DNA from: Aliishimia sp965656085
Lineage (GTDB): Bacteria; Pseudomonadota; Alphaproteobacteria; Rhodobacterales; Rhodobacteraceae
Length of the DNA: 64,000 nt
Direction: 5' to 3'
Assembly: GCA_965656085.1 (NCBI GenBank)
Contig: CBFHJA010000015.1
Location: 1-64,000 of the forward strand
The translations under genes were made by a program, and so were the position numbers. The notes beneath the pieces are model-generated. The model made no database searches and was not told the origin of the DNA. It worked only from the letters and a program-made list of their open reading frames with translations. How positions within the stretch are numbered: the stretch's first letter is position 1; every line of letters starts with the position of its first letter. Positions 33,774-42,523 of the stretch are shown here, piece after piece.

Positions 33774-35762
33774 ATCGATCCCGGTCTCGAAATCGAGGAT
33801 TCTGTCATAGCCATATCCGGCGCCGGCGAACACGAAGACATCCGCCCCGACCCCGCCGGTCAGGTTGTCGTTGCCCGCGCCGCCGTCGAGACTGTCATTG
33901 CCATTCTCCCCGAGCAGAAAGTCACGCCCCGCCCCGCCATCGAGCGTGTCGTTGCCGCCACCCCCGAAGACCCGGTCGCTTCCGGCGCCGCCGCTGAGCA
34001 GATCGTCATTGCGATTGCCGCGCACCACATCGTCGCCCTCCGCGCCGATCACGATATCGTTGCCACGTCCGCCATAGAGGAAGTCATGCCCGTCCTCCCC
34101 CTCGAGCCGGTCGGCGCCGTTGAGCCCGGCCAGAATATCGCTGCCGGTCCCGCCATAGAGCTGATCGTTGCCGTCATCGGCGCCGCGCAGCCGATCGTCG
34201 CCGTCCTCGCCGTGGAGCGTGTTGTTGCCGAGCCGACCCTTCAGAATATCGTTGCCGATCCCGCCATGCAGCGTGTCGTTTCCGGCCTCGCCGACGAGCC
34301 TGTCATCGCCCTCCCCACCCAGCACGGTGTCGTCGCCCGCGCCGGAATAGATCATGTCATCGCCGCCCCGCGCGGAGATGTGATTGCCAATCGTATTGCC
34401 ATAGATCAGGTCATCCCCGTCACCGCTCACGAGGTTTTCGATCACGGTGTTCGCAGCGATGGCCAGATTGTTGCTCTCGCCGCGCACCGAGGAGAAGCTG
34501 CCCGGGGTCAGATCGAACCGCTGCGCCCCGGCGAAACTGCGGAAATCAATCGTGTCGGTGCCGCCATTGTCGAGCAGGGTGAAGGTGACGTCGTCGAGGC
34601 TGCCGAGCTGGTCGTAATAGCCTCCGACGGTGGAATTGTCGCCATAGGTCGTGTCATCCATGCGCAGGTTGTTGGACGCGCCATAGAGCATGTGCGCGGC
34701 AACGATATCAGCCTGCTGGGGGGTCACCACAAAGGCCCGTGAGCCGTTCACGTTGGAGTTCTCGAGCTGGTCGAAATAGGACATGACCGAGAGCTGCCAG
34801 CTGTCATTGAGGTAGTGATTGTCGACCCCGTAGGTCGCCGAGCCGTTGTAGTCGCCGCCATGGGACAGGCCCAGCGCATGGCCGATCTCGTGGATATAGG
34901 TCTGGAAACTATAGCTGTTCAGCGCCGTGCCATAGCTCACCAGCCAATCGGTGCTCACATTCACGGTCGCGGTGGTGATGAACCCATTGGTCGTGGAGAA
35001 GCTGGCATAGGCCCCGGCATTGTGATCGACGAAGCTGATCTGGGCCGCGCCGTCGGTGGAGAACTGGATGCCGGTGACCATAGTCCAGGCCTGCATTGCG
35101 GTGAGCGCGAGGGTCTGGCCTTCGGCGGTGAGCCCGGAGATGTCCACGCCGAGCGTATCGCCCGCCCGGATGTTCCATTTGTAGGTGACGTTGCCCCAGC
35201 CGCCATAGGTCAGGTAATCGGCGATCTCGCTGACACTGTAATGGCGCAACGCCTCGGGCGCGAAGCTCTCAAGCCCAAGCTGGTAATAGCCCCAATCGGG
35301 GGCGAAATTGGTGTTGTAATAGGTGTTGAAGCTGGTCGCCACGAGCTTGTAGGTACCGGAGACTTCGACCGAGAATTCCAGCTGCGAGTAGTAGTTCCCG
35401 CCGGCGGTGTCGATATCGTCGGCCACTTCGAGAATCGTGCCGGTCTCGCTCACCAGCAGCAGAACGGTGTCCTCGATGTCGTTGTCTTCGACCGAGGAGG
35501 CGTCGAGCGTGGCAATATAGGTCATTCCGACCTCGAGATCGACGTTGAAGGCGTCGACATCGCCGACCCAGAGATGGCCATAGAAGGTATCTCCCGGGGT
35601 CAGCGTGTAATTTGTCTCACCGAATTCCCAACTGCTTGTTGCGTCGATTTCCTCGAAGATATCCGCATTCACCACCGTGTCTTGCCCGTCCGGCACAAGA
35701 CAGCAGTCCGTCGGCAATTCCGCCGCGCACATCACACACATGCAACCACTCACCCATGACAT
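33609..35762 (-). CDS. Serralysin-like RTX zinc metalloprotease (M10), type I secreted
   Basis: 717 residues. No Sec signal; instead a Cys-rich start (five Cys in residues 7-21). Residues about 45-165 look like a PPC-type beta domain. The catalytic domain has HEIGHALGLSH at 291-301 (three zinc His plus Glu) and a Met-turn SVMSYF at 325-330, as in serralysins/metzincins. From about 450 to 640 there are calcium-binding RTX nonapeptides (GGxGxDxLx; for example GGAGNDNLTGG), then a C-terminal type I secretion-like region ending AELVAGDFVL. No HlyB/HlyD/TolC genes are in the window. It converges on, and overlaps, the glycosyltransferase gene by 165 bp. Confidence 0.9.
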   Translation of the reverse strand: MSWVSGCMCVMCAAELPTDCCLVPDGQDTVVNADIFEEIDATSSWEFGETNYTLTPGDTFYGHLWVGDVDAFNVDLEVGMTYIATLDASSVEDNDIEDTVLLLVSETGTILEVADDIDTAGGNYYSQLEFSVEVSGTYKLVATSFNTYYNTNFAPDWGYYQLGLESFAPEALRHYSVSEIADYLTYGGWGNVTYKWNIRAGDTLGVDISGLTAEGQTLALTAMQAWTMVTGIQFSTDGAAQISFVDHNAGAYASFSTTNGFITTATVNVSTDWLVSYGTALNSYSFQTYIHEIGHALGLSHGGDYNGSATYGVDNHYLNDSWQLSVMSYFDQLENSNVNGSRAFVVTPQQADIVAAHMLYGASNNLRMDDTTYGDNSTVGGYYDQLGSLDDVTFTLLDNGGTDTIDFRSFAGAQRFDLTPGSFSSVRGESNNLAIAANTVIENLVSGDGDDLIYGNTIGNHISARGGDDMIYSGAGDDTVLGGEGDDRLVGEAGNDTLHGGIGNDILKGRLGNNTLHGEDGDDRLRGADDGNDQLYGGTGSDILAGLNGADRLEGEDGHDFLYGGRGNDIVIGAEGDDVVRGNRNDDLLSGGAGSDRVFGGGGNDTLDGGAGRDFLLGENGNDSLDGGAGNDNLTGGVGADVFVFAGAGYGYDRILDFETGIDLIAFGESSGFGSFAEVLSLASDISAGARLDFGSGDVLLIEGLTVAELVAGDFVL

Positions 35763-35899
35763 GTGCCCCCATCGCGTCTATGCCCGACCGGAAGTAAAGA
35801 AAGCGTCAATGACCGGCCGCGCATCGCCCGCTTTTGAGTAAAACTTGCGCAGCTTTCCGGGCGTTTGGCGCCACGGGCAACGCCGTGTCACATCGCGGA

Positions 35900-35932
35900 T
35901 TGACATACCCGACAATTAAAGTCAGATTAAAT
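35900..35932 (+). promoter_or_regulatory. Possible hemP promoter
   Basis: TTGACA at 35900-35905 is a perfect -35 hexamer, followed by AT-rich sequence (ACAATTAAAGTCAGATTAAAT) that stands out from the GC-rich surroundings. The -10 is ambiguous (TTAAAT at 35927 or GATTAA at 35925, spacing longer than 17). A TGAC...GTCA inverted pair spans the -10 area and could be an iron-regulator site. It supports hemP starting at 36000, not at 35931. Confidence 0.35.
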
Positions 35933-35999
35933 GGAATTCCAGCCAACCGGATCCCCCACCGGTCAGCCCGATGCCATGCGAGACAAAGGACCTGACCCC

Positions 36000-36179
36000 A
36001 TGACAGACATGTTCCGCCCCAACACGCCTCCCAAGCCCGGCCTGCCGCCGCAACCTGCCCTTCCAACCTACCGCGCCGAAGACCTCACGCAAGGCGGCGA
36101 CACGGCGATGATCTGCCTGAACGGACAAACCTATATCCTGCGCATCACCCGCGCCGGGAAGCTGATCCTCACCAAGTAG
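36000..36179 (+). CDS. hemP: Hemin uptake protein HemP/HmuP
   Basis: 59 residues from the ATG at 36000 (AAAGGA upstream). The C-terminal half carries the family pattern: DTAMICLNGQTYILRITRAGKLILTK. An in-frame ATG at 35931 would give 82 residues but overlaps the predicted promoter. HemP/HmuP proteins take part in haem-uptake gene activation or haem uptake in iron-limited cells. Here it stands alone: no TonB receptor or hmu operon is within the window. The N-terminal half is Pro-rich and probably disordered. Confidence 0.88.
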   Translation: MTDMFRPNTPPKPGLPPQPALPTYRAEDLTQGGDTAMICLNGQTYILRITRAGKLILTK

Positions 36180-36188
36180 AGCCGCGTC

Positions 36189-37424
36189 TCACGGGCGCAC
36201 GATGACCCCCTCGGAGACCCATTGATCGAAGAGCGCGAGCACCGCCTGCGTGAACGGCGCATCGTTGATATGGGTGTCCAGCTCCAGCACCTCCACATTG
36301 TCCGGACACGCCGCGCGCATCTCAGCCAGGAACGCCGCCAGCCCGTCCGCATCATGCAACGGCGCGCCCGGGCGGTCCCACTCATTGCACCCCTGCAGCG
36401 GCAAGAACAGCGTGACCGGCCCGCGCGCCGCGCTGAGCTTGTCGCAGATCGTCCGCGCGACCGTGCGCCGTTGCTCTGCGTCCAGTAGCACGCTCGAGAG
36501 CAGCCGGTTATGGGCATGCACCTCTTGGTCCGCCAGCGCGGCGGGCGGGTCTTCCCAGCCGACGAAATCCACCAGATCATAGCAGCCCGGCGCGACCATC
36601 TGCGGCAGCCCCGCGCGCCCGGCGCCCGTCATGCGATCCGCCCCGGCACTGATGCGCGAGCCCATCACATGGTTCGACACTTCCTGCGGCGCGAAATCCA
36701 TCACCGCCGCGAAGGCACCCTCGGCGGCAAGGCTCTCGAAGGCCCGCCCGCCCATGCCGGTGGCGTGAAACACGGCGACCTCGAACCCGCGCTCCTCCAA
36801 GGCGGGCTTGAGGCTGACCATGTAGCGCAGCACGGTTTTCCCAAAGGACGTCATCCCAATCAGTGGCTTGCTCCGGTCAAGCGGTGCCACAGCGCGCGCG
36901 GCCCCGAGCACCGCGCCTGCAGCCTGGCTGAGCGAGGCTTTGCAAACCGAATTGAGCCCGTAGAGCCCCCCGGCCCAGAGGATCATCTGCACATCGGCGG
37001 CGATCCGGTCCGGCGGGATCAATGGCGAGAACGACACCGTCGACACGATGTATTTCGGCACGCCGAGCGGCAGCGCCGCGCAGACATCGAGCGCCAGATC
37101 GGTGCCCATCGTCCCGCCCAGCACGATCACCCCGTCACAATGCCCCTCCCGGTGCATCCGCGCCGCGAGCAGCGCCGCGCCCTTGGCCATGATTTGCATC
37201 GCGATGTTCTCGTCACCGCTCTCGATGGCCTCCTCGATCGAATGCCCGCCCTCAGCCGCCACGTCCTGCTTGCTCAGATCGGTGGGCGCGGACGGATCGC
37301 CCAGCACGCTCACATCCATGCTCAGAACGCCCCCGCCCTGCCCGGTGATGACCTCGGCGATATAGCCCAACTCATCATCCTTGGTGTCATAGGTCCCGAC
37401 GACCAGTATCGTGCGATCCGTCAT
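36189..37424 (-). CDS. Tm-1-like ATP-binding domain protein (UPF0261)
   Basis: 411 residues, full-length UPF0261 protein related to the N-terminal domain of the tomato virus-resistance protein Tm-1. Signatures: ILVVGTYDTKDDELGYIAEVI, VIVLGGTMGTDLALDVCAALPLGVPKYIVSTVSFSPLI, IGMTSFGKTV, FHATGMGGRAFESLA and VAPGCYDLVDFVGW. The biochemical role of bacterial members is unclear. Its start lies 10 nt downstream of the aldehyde dehydrogenase stop on the same strand, so it belongs to that catabolic transcript. It converges on hemP with a 9-nt gap. Confidence 0.9.
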   Translation of the reverse strand: MTDRTILVVGTYDTKDDELGYIAEVITGQGGGVLSMDVSVLGDPSAPTDLSKQDVAAEGGHSIEEAIESGDENIAMQIMAKGAALLAARMHREGHCDGVIVLGGTMGTDLALDVCAALPLGVPKYIVSTVSFSPLIPPDRIAADVQMILWAGGLYGLNSVCKASLSQAAGAVLGAARAVAPLDRSKPLIGMTSFGKTVLRYMVSLKPALEERGFEVAVFHATGMGGRAFESLAAEGAFAAVMDFAPQEVSNHVMGSRISAGADRMTGAGRAGLPQMVAPGCYDLVDFVGWEDPPAALADQEVHAHNRLLSSVLLDAEQRRTVARTICDKLSAARGPVTLFLPLQGCNEWDRPGAPLHDADGLAAFLAEMRAACPDNVEVLELDTHINDAPFTQAVLALFDQWVSEGVIVRP

Positions 37425-37434
37425 GGCATCCCCC

Positions 37435-38919
37435 TCACAGCTTGATCCAAGCTGTCTTCAAATCGAGATATTTGTCAAACGCGTGCAGGGACTTGTCATG
37501 CCCGTTGCCCGATTGCTTGACGCCGCCCAAGGGCACGGTCATGTCCGACCCGCCATAGGTGTTCACATGCACGACCCCGGCCTTGATCGCCGCGACCATC
37601 CGGTGCGCGCGGCTCAGGTCCGAGGTCCAGACGGCGGCGGCCAGCCCGTACTCGGTGCCGTTCGCCAGCGCCACGGCTTCCGCTTCGGTGTCGAAGGCCT
37701 GCACCGCAAGCACCGGCCCGAACACCTCCTCGCGCACGATGCGATCTTGGGGCGCGCAGTCTGCCACGATGGTCGGCGCCATGTAGAACCCGCCGGTCTC
37801 CTCCAGAATACGCCCGCCGCCGGTGACGATCTGACGCCCCGCCGCGCGCGCTTCCTCCACAAAGCCCAAACACCGCGCAAGCTGCGCCTCGGAATTGATC
37901 GCCCCCGCCGCCGTGGCCGGATCCAGCGGATCGCCCACGACCATGGCTTCCGCATGGGCCTTCAAACGCGCCACGAAATCGTCGTGAATGGACCGCTCCA
38001 CCAAGAGCCGCGATCCCGCGATGCAGACCTGCCCCGAATTGCGGAAAATCCCCGCCGCCGAGACCTTCGCGGCCTCCTCCAGATCGGGCGCGTCGGCAAA
38101 GACCATGTTCGGGGACTTGCCGCCAAGCTCCAGATAGACCCGCTTCAGGTTGCTCCGCGCCGCCGCTTCCAGCAGCTTCCGCCCGGTTCCGCCGGAGCCG
38201 GTGAACACCAACACGTCCACATCCATACTCTCGGCGATGGCGCCCCCGACAACCGGCCCCTCGCCGGTCACCACGTTCAGCACGCCCGCAGGCAGTCCGG
38301 CTTCATGGGCCAACTCCGCAATCCGCAGCAGGGTGAGCGAGGCGGTCTCGGCGGGCTTGAGCACCACCGAGCAGCCCGCCGCCAAGGCCGGCCCCAGCTT
38401 CCAAGCGCCAATCATCAAAGGGAAATTCCACGGCACAATCGCCCCGACAACCCCAACGGGCTCCCGGTGCACCAGCCCCAGCGCGCCCGGCGCGGTGGGC
38501 GCGATCTCACCGCTGATCTTGTCGATGGCCTCGGCATAGAAGCGGATCGTCTGCACGGCGGACAGGGGCTCGGCCTTCAGCGCCATGCCGATCTCGGTGC
38601 CGTTGTCGCGCACGCCCAGAACCGCGAGCGCCTCGGCCTCGCGCTCGATCAGATCGGCCCATTTCAGCAGCACCGCCTTGCGCGCCGCCGGCGCGAGTCC
38701 GGCCCAGATCCCAGCCTCGAAACTGGCGCGCGCGGCTGCGATGGCGGCTTCGGCATCAGCGCTGGTGCCGCGCGCCAGTGTCGTCAGACGCGTGCCGTCG
38801 ATGGGCGACAGGACGTCCATCCTCTCGCCACCGGAGGCGGGCACGTGTTGCCCGCCGATCCAGTGCTGCCTGTCTTGCACGGGCGCGGCCCGCAAGGTGT
38901 TGATCGTTGCTTGGTTCAT
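37435..38919 (-). CDS. NAD(P)-dependent aldehyde dehydrogenase (PuuC-like)
   Basis: 494 residues, standard ALDH length. Catalytic Cys in SGQVCIAGSRLLV, general-base Glu in LELGGKSPN, and the cofactor loop VPWNFPLMIGAWKLGPALAAGC. The pattern is closest to gamma-glutamyl-gamma-aminobutyraldehyde dehydrogenases (PuuC), though such calls within the ALDH superfamily are approximate. It is divergent from the TctC gene; matching TTCAAA-containing sites lie on both sides of the gap. With the PuuA-like, amidotransferase and aminotransferase genes downstream of TctCBA, it fits oxidation of an amine-derived aldehyde. Confidence 0.88.
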   Translation of the reverse strand: MNQATINTLRAAPVQDRQHWIGGQHVPASGGERMDVLSPIDGTRLTTLARGTSADAEAAIAAARASFEAGIWAGLAPAARKAVLLKWADLIEREAEALAVLGVRDNGTEIGMALKAEPLSAVQTIRFYAEAIDKISGEIAPTAPGALGLVHREPVGVVGAIVPWNFPLMIGAWKLGPALAAGCSVVLKPAETASLTLLRIAELAHEAGLPAGVLNVVTGEGPVVGGAIAESMDVDVLVFTGSGGTGRKLLEAAARSNLKRVYLELGGKSPNMVFADAPDLEEAAKVSAAGIFRNSGQVCIAGSRLLVERSIHDDFVARLKAHAEAMVVGDPLDPATAAGAINSEAQLARCLGFVEEARAAGRQIVTGGGRILEETGGFYMAPTIVADCAPQDRIVREEVFGPVLAVQAFDTEAEAVALANGTEYGLAAAVWTSDLSRAHRMVAAIKAGVVHVNTYGGSDMTVPLGGVKQSGNGHDKSLHAFDKYLDLKTAWIKL

Positions 38920-38921
38920 TA

Positions 38922-39116
38922 TTCAAACCTCCGGTTCAAAAATTAGCCTGCCCGACTCACACCCCGCCTGTCAATCCGCGCCGCCTCTTTCCCGTTCACT
39001 TAGCCCAAAAACTCCGGGGTGAGCGCGCAGGGCGAGGGGCAGCGCCCCTGACGGCCCAAAAACCATTTGACACGACTCGACAGCCCGCACAGACTATTTG
39101 ATACCAATGGTTCAAA
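38922..39116. promoter_or_regulatory. Repeated GGTTCAAA sites in the ALDH-tctC divergent gap
   Basis: Next to the ALDH start: TTCAAA at 38922 and 38935 (13 bp apart), the latter as GGTTCAAAAATTAG. On the tctC side: TTTGA-N10-TCAAA inverted repeat at 39097-39116, ending GGTTCAAATAATAA. The shared GGTTCAAAWAWTA string at both ends of a 237-bp divergent gap suggests two operators of one regulator, possibly the IclR protein encoded at 45754. The sites are seen; the regulator is inferred. Confidence 0.45.
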
Positions 39117-39156
39117 TAATAAACCAACTTGATCACCGAAGACACAGGGAGTCCTC

Positions 39157-40092
39157 ATGAAATACCTCGCCCCCACAGCCGCCGCGCTGACCCTCGCCCT
39201 CGGCAGCGCCGCGCTCGCCGAGTATCCCGAACAGCCCGTCACCTTCATCGTGCCATGGCCTCCGGGCGATCTCGAAGACGTGCTCACACGCATGATCGCC
39301 GAGGACTTTCAGGCAGAATATGGCGTGCCTGCGGCCGTGCTGAACCGCCCCGGCGGCGGCGGCGGCCCCTTCCCCGGCGCCATCGACGTGGCCACCGCGG
39401 AACCCGACGGCTACACCATCGGCTCCTTCGTGCCCGCCGTGCCGCTGATCGGCCACGAGATCGACATTCCCGAACTGGCACCTGAGAAATTCGATCCCAT
39501 CGGCATCTTCCTCACCTACCCCTTCGTGATCGCCACGTCCGGAAACGCGCCTTATTCCAACATGGACGAACTCGCGGCGTATGCCAAAGAGAACGACGTG
39601 TTCCTCGGCCATTTCGGCGACGTGCTGACACCGACCGCCGTGACCAAGGCGCTGTCGGCCAAGATGGGCTTTAGCTTCTCCGGCGACGCGGCCTTTGACG
39701 CGCTCGACTGCAACACGCTGGCCTCCGGCGACGCGGATGTGATCAACACGACGCTGCAACTGATCCTGCCCTGCCTTGATGATGTAAACGTGCTGGTCTC
39801 GATCACCGGCGAGCGCATCTCCAAGGTGCCGGACACGCCTGCGATTGGCGAAGTGGACGCGAGCCTCGACATCTCGCTCTGGAACGGGCTCTTCGTTCTG
39901 AAAGACACCCCCGCCGATGTGCGCGAGAAAATCGCCGCCGTCGCCCAGAAAACCGTGATGAGCGACCGCGCGCAGGCGGTGGCCGCCGAGACCGGCGCGC
40001 TGGTCTACTGGGAAGACGCGGAGGCCTCCGCCGCGATCATCGCCAAGGACAAGGAAACCCTCGGCACGATCTCCGAAGCGCTCGGCCAATAA
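39157..40092 (+). CDS. Tripartite tricarboxylate transporter substrate-binding protein (TctC family)
   Basis: 311 residues with a Sec signal peptide (MKYLAPTAAALTLALGSAALA). TctC/Bug family periplasmic receptor: YPEQPVTFIVPWPPGDLED, VLNRPGGGGGPFPGAIDVATAEPDGYTIG, and a lobe 2 with DTPAIGEVD. The usual PGGxxD at the substrate site reads PPGDLED. TctC proteins bind carboxylates and other small metabolites; the catabolic genes around suggest an amine-related or carboxylated substrate. GGGAG precedes the ATG. First gene of tctCBA. Confidence 0.88.
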   Translation: MKYLAPTAAALTLALGSAALAEYPEQPVTFIVPWPPGDLEDVLTRMIAEDFQAEYGVPAAVLNRPGGGGGPFPGAIDVATAEPDGYTIGSFVPAVPLIGHEIDIPELAPEKFDPIGIFLTYPFVIATSGNAPYSNMDELAAYAKENDVFLGHFGDVLTPTAVTKALSAKMGFSFSGDAAFDALDCNTLASGDADVINTTLQLILPCLDDVNVLVSITGERISKVPDTPAIGEVDASLDISLWNGLFVLKDTPADVREKIAAVAQKTVMSDRAQAVAAETGALVYWEDAEASAAIIAKDKETLGTISEALGQ

Positions 40093-40143
40093 ATCCATCC
40101 GGCGGGGGTGCCGCGCGCAGCCCCGCCATTTCAGGACGCGATC

Positions 40144-40677
40144 ATGGACAGCCAGACCGACATGCAGACCCGCACGCGGAGCGCCGGACAGGTGATCTTC
40201 GTGGTCGCGGCCGTGGCGGCGGTGCTGATCCTGATCGCCGCCCTGCCCTCTCAGACCGTCTGGTCCGACAGGGCGCGCAATGTCGCAAGCCAGCCCCGGT
40301 TCTGGCCCGCCACCGCGCTCATCATCATGCTGCTGGGCTTCGGGGTCCACCTGCTGCGCATGAAACGCCGTCGCAGCAATGCGCTTGACTGGATCGAAGC
40401 GCGGCGCTGGCTCGAGCCGCTCGAATACCTGATCTGGTTCATGGCTTACGTCTTCGCGGTTCCGGTGCTGGGCTTTCTGCCCATGTCGCTGCTCTTCGCG
40501 CTCGCCCTGACCTACCGCCTCGGCTACCGCACCCGTCTGGGCCTCGGCCTTGCCGCCCTCTTCGCCGTCTCGATGGTGGTCCTCTTCAAGGGCCTGTTGG
40601 GCGTCAACATCCCCGGCGCAGCGATTTATCAATACCTCCCCGGCGCCCTGCGCAGCTTCGCATTGATCTATCTCTGA
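40144..40677 (+). CDS. Tripartite tricarboxylate transporter small membrane subunit (TctB family)
   Basis: 177 residues from the ATG at 40144 (AGGA upstream). Four hydrophobic segments, as expected for TctB: near residues 14-34, 48-66, 97-113 and 130-150. Low sequence conservation is normal for this subunit, so the call rests on topology and on lying between tctC and tctA. It is separated from tctA by 241 nt, unusually far for this operon. Confidence 0.82.
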   Translation: MDSQTDMQTRTRSAGQVIFVVAAVAAVLILIAALPSQTVWSDRARNVASQPRFWPATALIIMLLGFGVHLLRMKRRRSNALDWIEARRWLEPLEYLIWFMAYVFAVPVLGFLPMSLLFALALTYRLGYRTRLGLGLAALFAVSMVVLFKGLLGVNIPGAAIYQYLPGALRSFALIYL

Positions 40678-40735
40678 TGCGCATAGTTCAGTCCCTAGAT
40701 CCCCGGCGCGCCAGCGCCATGCCCGGCCGCCCCGT

Positions 40736-40782
40736 CGCACCGAAGGTGCGCCTTTCAATTGAGTCGGCACGCCTTTGGCGTG
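40736..40782. repeat. Two small hairpins in the tctB-tctA spacer
   Basis: CGCACC-GAA-GGTGCG (40736-40750) and CACGCC-TTT-GGCGTG (40768-40782), two 6-bp perfect stems with 3-nt loops, 17 nt apart. They sit in a 241-nt GC-rich spacer with no convincing ORF. They may be an inserted REP-like unit or an mRNA-stability element separating tctB from tctA expression. Confidence 0.5.
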
Positions 40783-40918
40783 ACGGGCGGGCATTCGTCG
40801 ATCCGCTGGCAGCACGCGCGGCGTCGATGCTTTGCAGAATGACCGCTCGTGCTTGTGGAGACCCGATGCCCACCCGCGGCCGTGCATGGCGCTGGCGGCC
40901 TACCGTCTGGAACGCCCC

Positions 40919-42523
40919 ATGGACCTGATCTTTGAGGCCCTCACCATCCTCTCCCGCTGGGACGTCATCCTCGCGCTCTTCGTCGGGGCCATTGGCGGCG
41001 TCGCCATCGGCGCGATCCCCGGCGTCGGCCCCGCCGTGGCCATCGCGATCCTGCTGCCCGCGACCTTCTCCATGGATCCCATCGTCGGCCTGACGCTGCT
41101 GCTCGGCATCTACGGCTCATCCATGTATGGCGGCGCGATCCCGGCGATCCTGATCAACACCCCCGGCACCGCCGTCAACGCGCTCACCACCTATGACGGC
41201 TTTCCCATGACGGCCCGGGGCGAGGGCCGCCGCGCGCTCTCGCTGGCCTACTCCGCGAGCTTCATCGGCGGCATTGTCTCGGTCCTCTGCCTGATCTTCC
41301 TCGCCCCGGTTCTGGCCAAGATCGCCCCGATGTTCGGCTCCCGCGAGATCTTCCTCGCGGCTTTCCTCGGCATCCTCCTTGTTGTGGTCGCCCACCGCGG
41401 CCAGATGCTCATCGCCGCCGCCCTTGCGGGCTTCGGCATCCTGCTGAACACGGTCGGGCTTGAGCCGGCGGCCTATACCCAACGCTTCACCTTCGGCCAA
41501 TCGTGGCTGTCCTCGGGCTTCAACCTCATCGTCGTGGTGCTCGGCCTCTTCGCCCTCTCGCAAGCCTTCCTGCTGCTGACCATGGACGACGAGAAAATCC
41601 GCCTGCCCCGCGCCCGCGGCTCGCTCTTTCAAGGCTTCCGAGAATTGCTCCGCCACCCGCGCGTCACCGCTGTCTCGGCGGGCTTCGGCGTGGTGATGGG
41701 CATGGTCCCCGGCGTTGGCGAATTCACCGCGCAGTTCATGTCCTATACCTCCGCGCGCAAGCTCTCCAAGACCCCCGAGGCGTTCGGCCAAGGCGCCTCC
41801 GAGGGGCTGATCGCCTCCGAGACGGCCAACAACTCGGTGCCCGCCGCCGCAATGATCCCCCTGCTCGCGCTCGGCATCCCCGGCGAGGCGCTCACCGCGA
41901 TGATGCTCTCGGTGTTCTACGTCCACAACGTCGTCCCCGGCCCGGGCCTGTTCCAGAACGACATGGATTTCGTCGTCGCCCTCTACATCGCGCTGCTGAT
42001 CCTCAACGTGATCGTCGTCGGCTTCCTGCTGGTCTCCACGGGCTGGCTGGTGCACCTGACCCGCATCCCGAACCGCTTTCTGGGCATGTGCATCCTCTTG
42101 CTGTCCTTCGTGGGCGTCTACTCGATCCGCAACTCGGCCACTGATTGCATCGTGGCGGGCGTGTTCGGCTTGCTGGGCTTCGTGCTCAAACGCCTCAACA
42201 TGCCCATTGTCCCGATCGTCCTTGGCATGGTGTTGGGCGGCATCATGGAGGTCAAACTGCGCACCTCCATGGCCCGCGTGCGCACCCCGTGGGAATTCAT
42301 CGAGCGCCCCATCGCCTTCCTGCTGTTCTGCGTGATCGTGATCATCCTGACCTCGACGCTCTGGCGCACGTGGCGGGGCTGGACAAAGACCGACCGCCGC
42401 AGCCCGCAAAGGAAGGCGTCCAATGCCTTCGCCCGCCGCCTCTATGGCCGCTCCAGCCGCCATGTCGAAGACAAACTGAAACACCAACGCCGGAGACGCC
42501 GCTATGACCATCTGGGTTCCTGA
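40919..42523 (+). CDS. Tripartite tricarboxylate transporter large membrane subunit (TctA family)
   Basis: 534 residues from the ATG at 40919. About 11-12 transmembrane segments; the two family glycine/proline motifs are present (GAIPGVGPAVAIAILLP near residue 30 and GMVPGVGEFTAQFMSY near 265), with SETANNSVPAAAMIPLLALGIPGE. The protein ends in a strongly basic tail of about 45 residues (many Arg/Lys), longer than in typical TctA proteins of about 500. The last 20 nt overlap the start of the P450 gene, so the tail may be an extension over an older intergenic region. Confidence 0.9.
   Translation: MDLIFEALTILSRWDVILALFVGAIGGVAIGAIPGVGPAVAIAILLPATFSMDPIVGLTLLLGIYGSSMYGGAIPAILINTPGTAVNALTTYDGFPMTARGEGRRALSLAYSASFIGGIVSVLCLIFLAPVLAKIAPMFGSREIFLAAFLGILLVVVAHRGQMLIAAALAGFGILLNTVGLEPAAYTQRFTFGQSWLSSGFNLIVVVLGLFALSQAFLLLTMDDEKIRLPRARGSLFQGFRELLRHPRVTAVSAGFGVVMGMVPGVGEFTAQFMSYTSARKLSKTPEAFGQGASEGLIASETANNSVPAAAMIPLLALGIPGEALTAMMLSVFYVHNVVPGPGLFQNDMDFVVALYIALLILNVIVVGFLLVSTGWLVHLTRIPNRFLGMCILLLSFVGVYSIRNSATDCIVAGVFGLLGFVLKRLNMPIVPIVLGMVLGGIMEVKLRTSMARVRTPWEFIERPIAFLLFCVIVIILTSTLWRTWRGWTKTDRRSPQRKASNAFARRLYGRSSRHVEDKLKHQRRRRRYDHLGS

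Noticed and set aside
39133..42511. Long minus-strand frames (584 and 464 codons) over tctC-tctA
   Set aside because: His/Asp/Glu/Gly-rich shadows of transmembrane genes; no motif.
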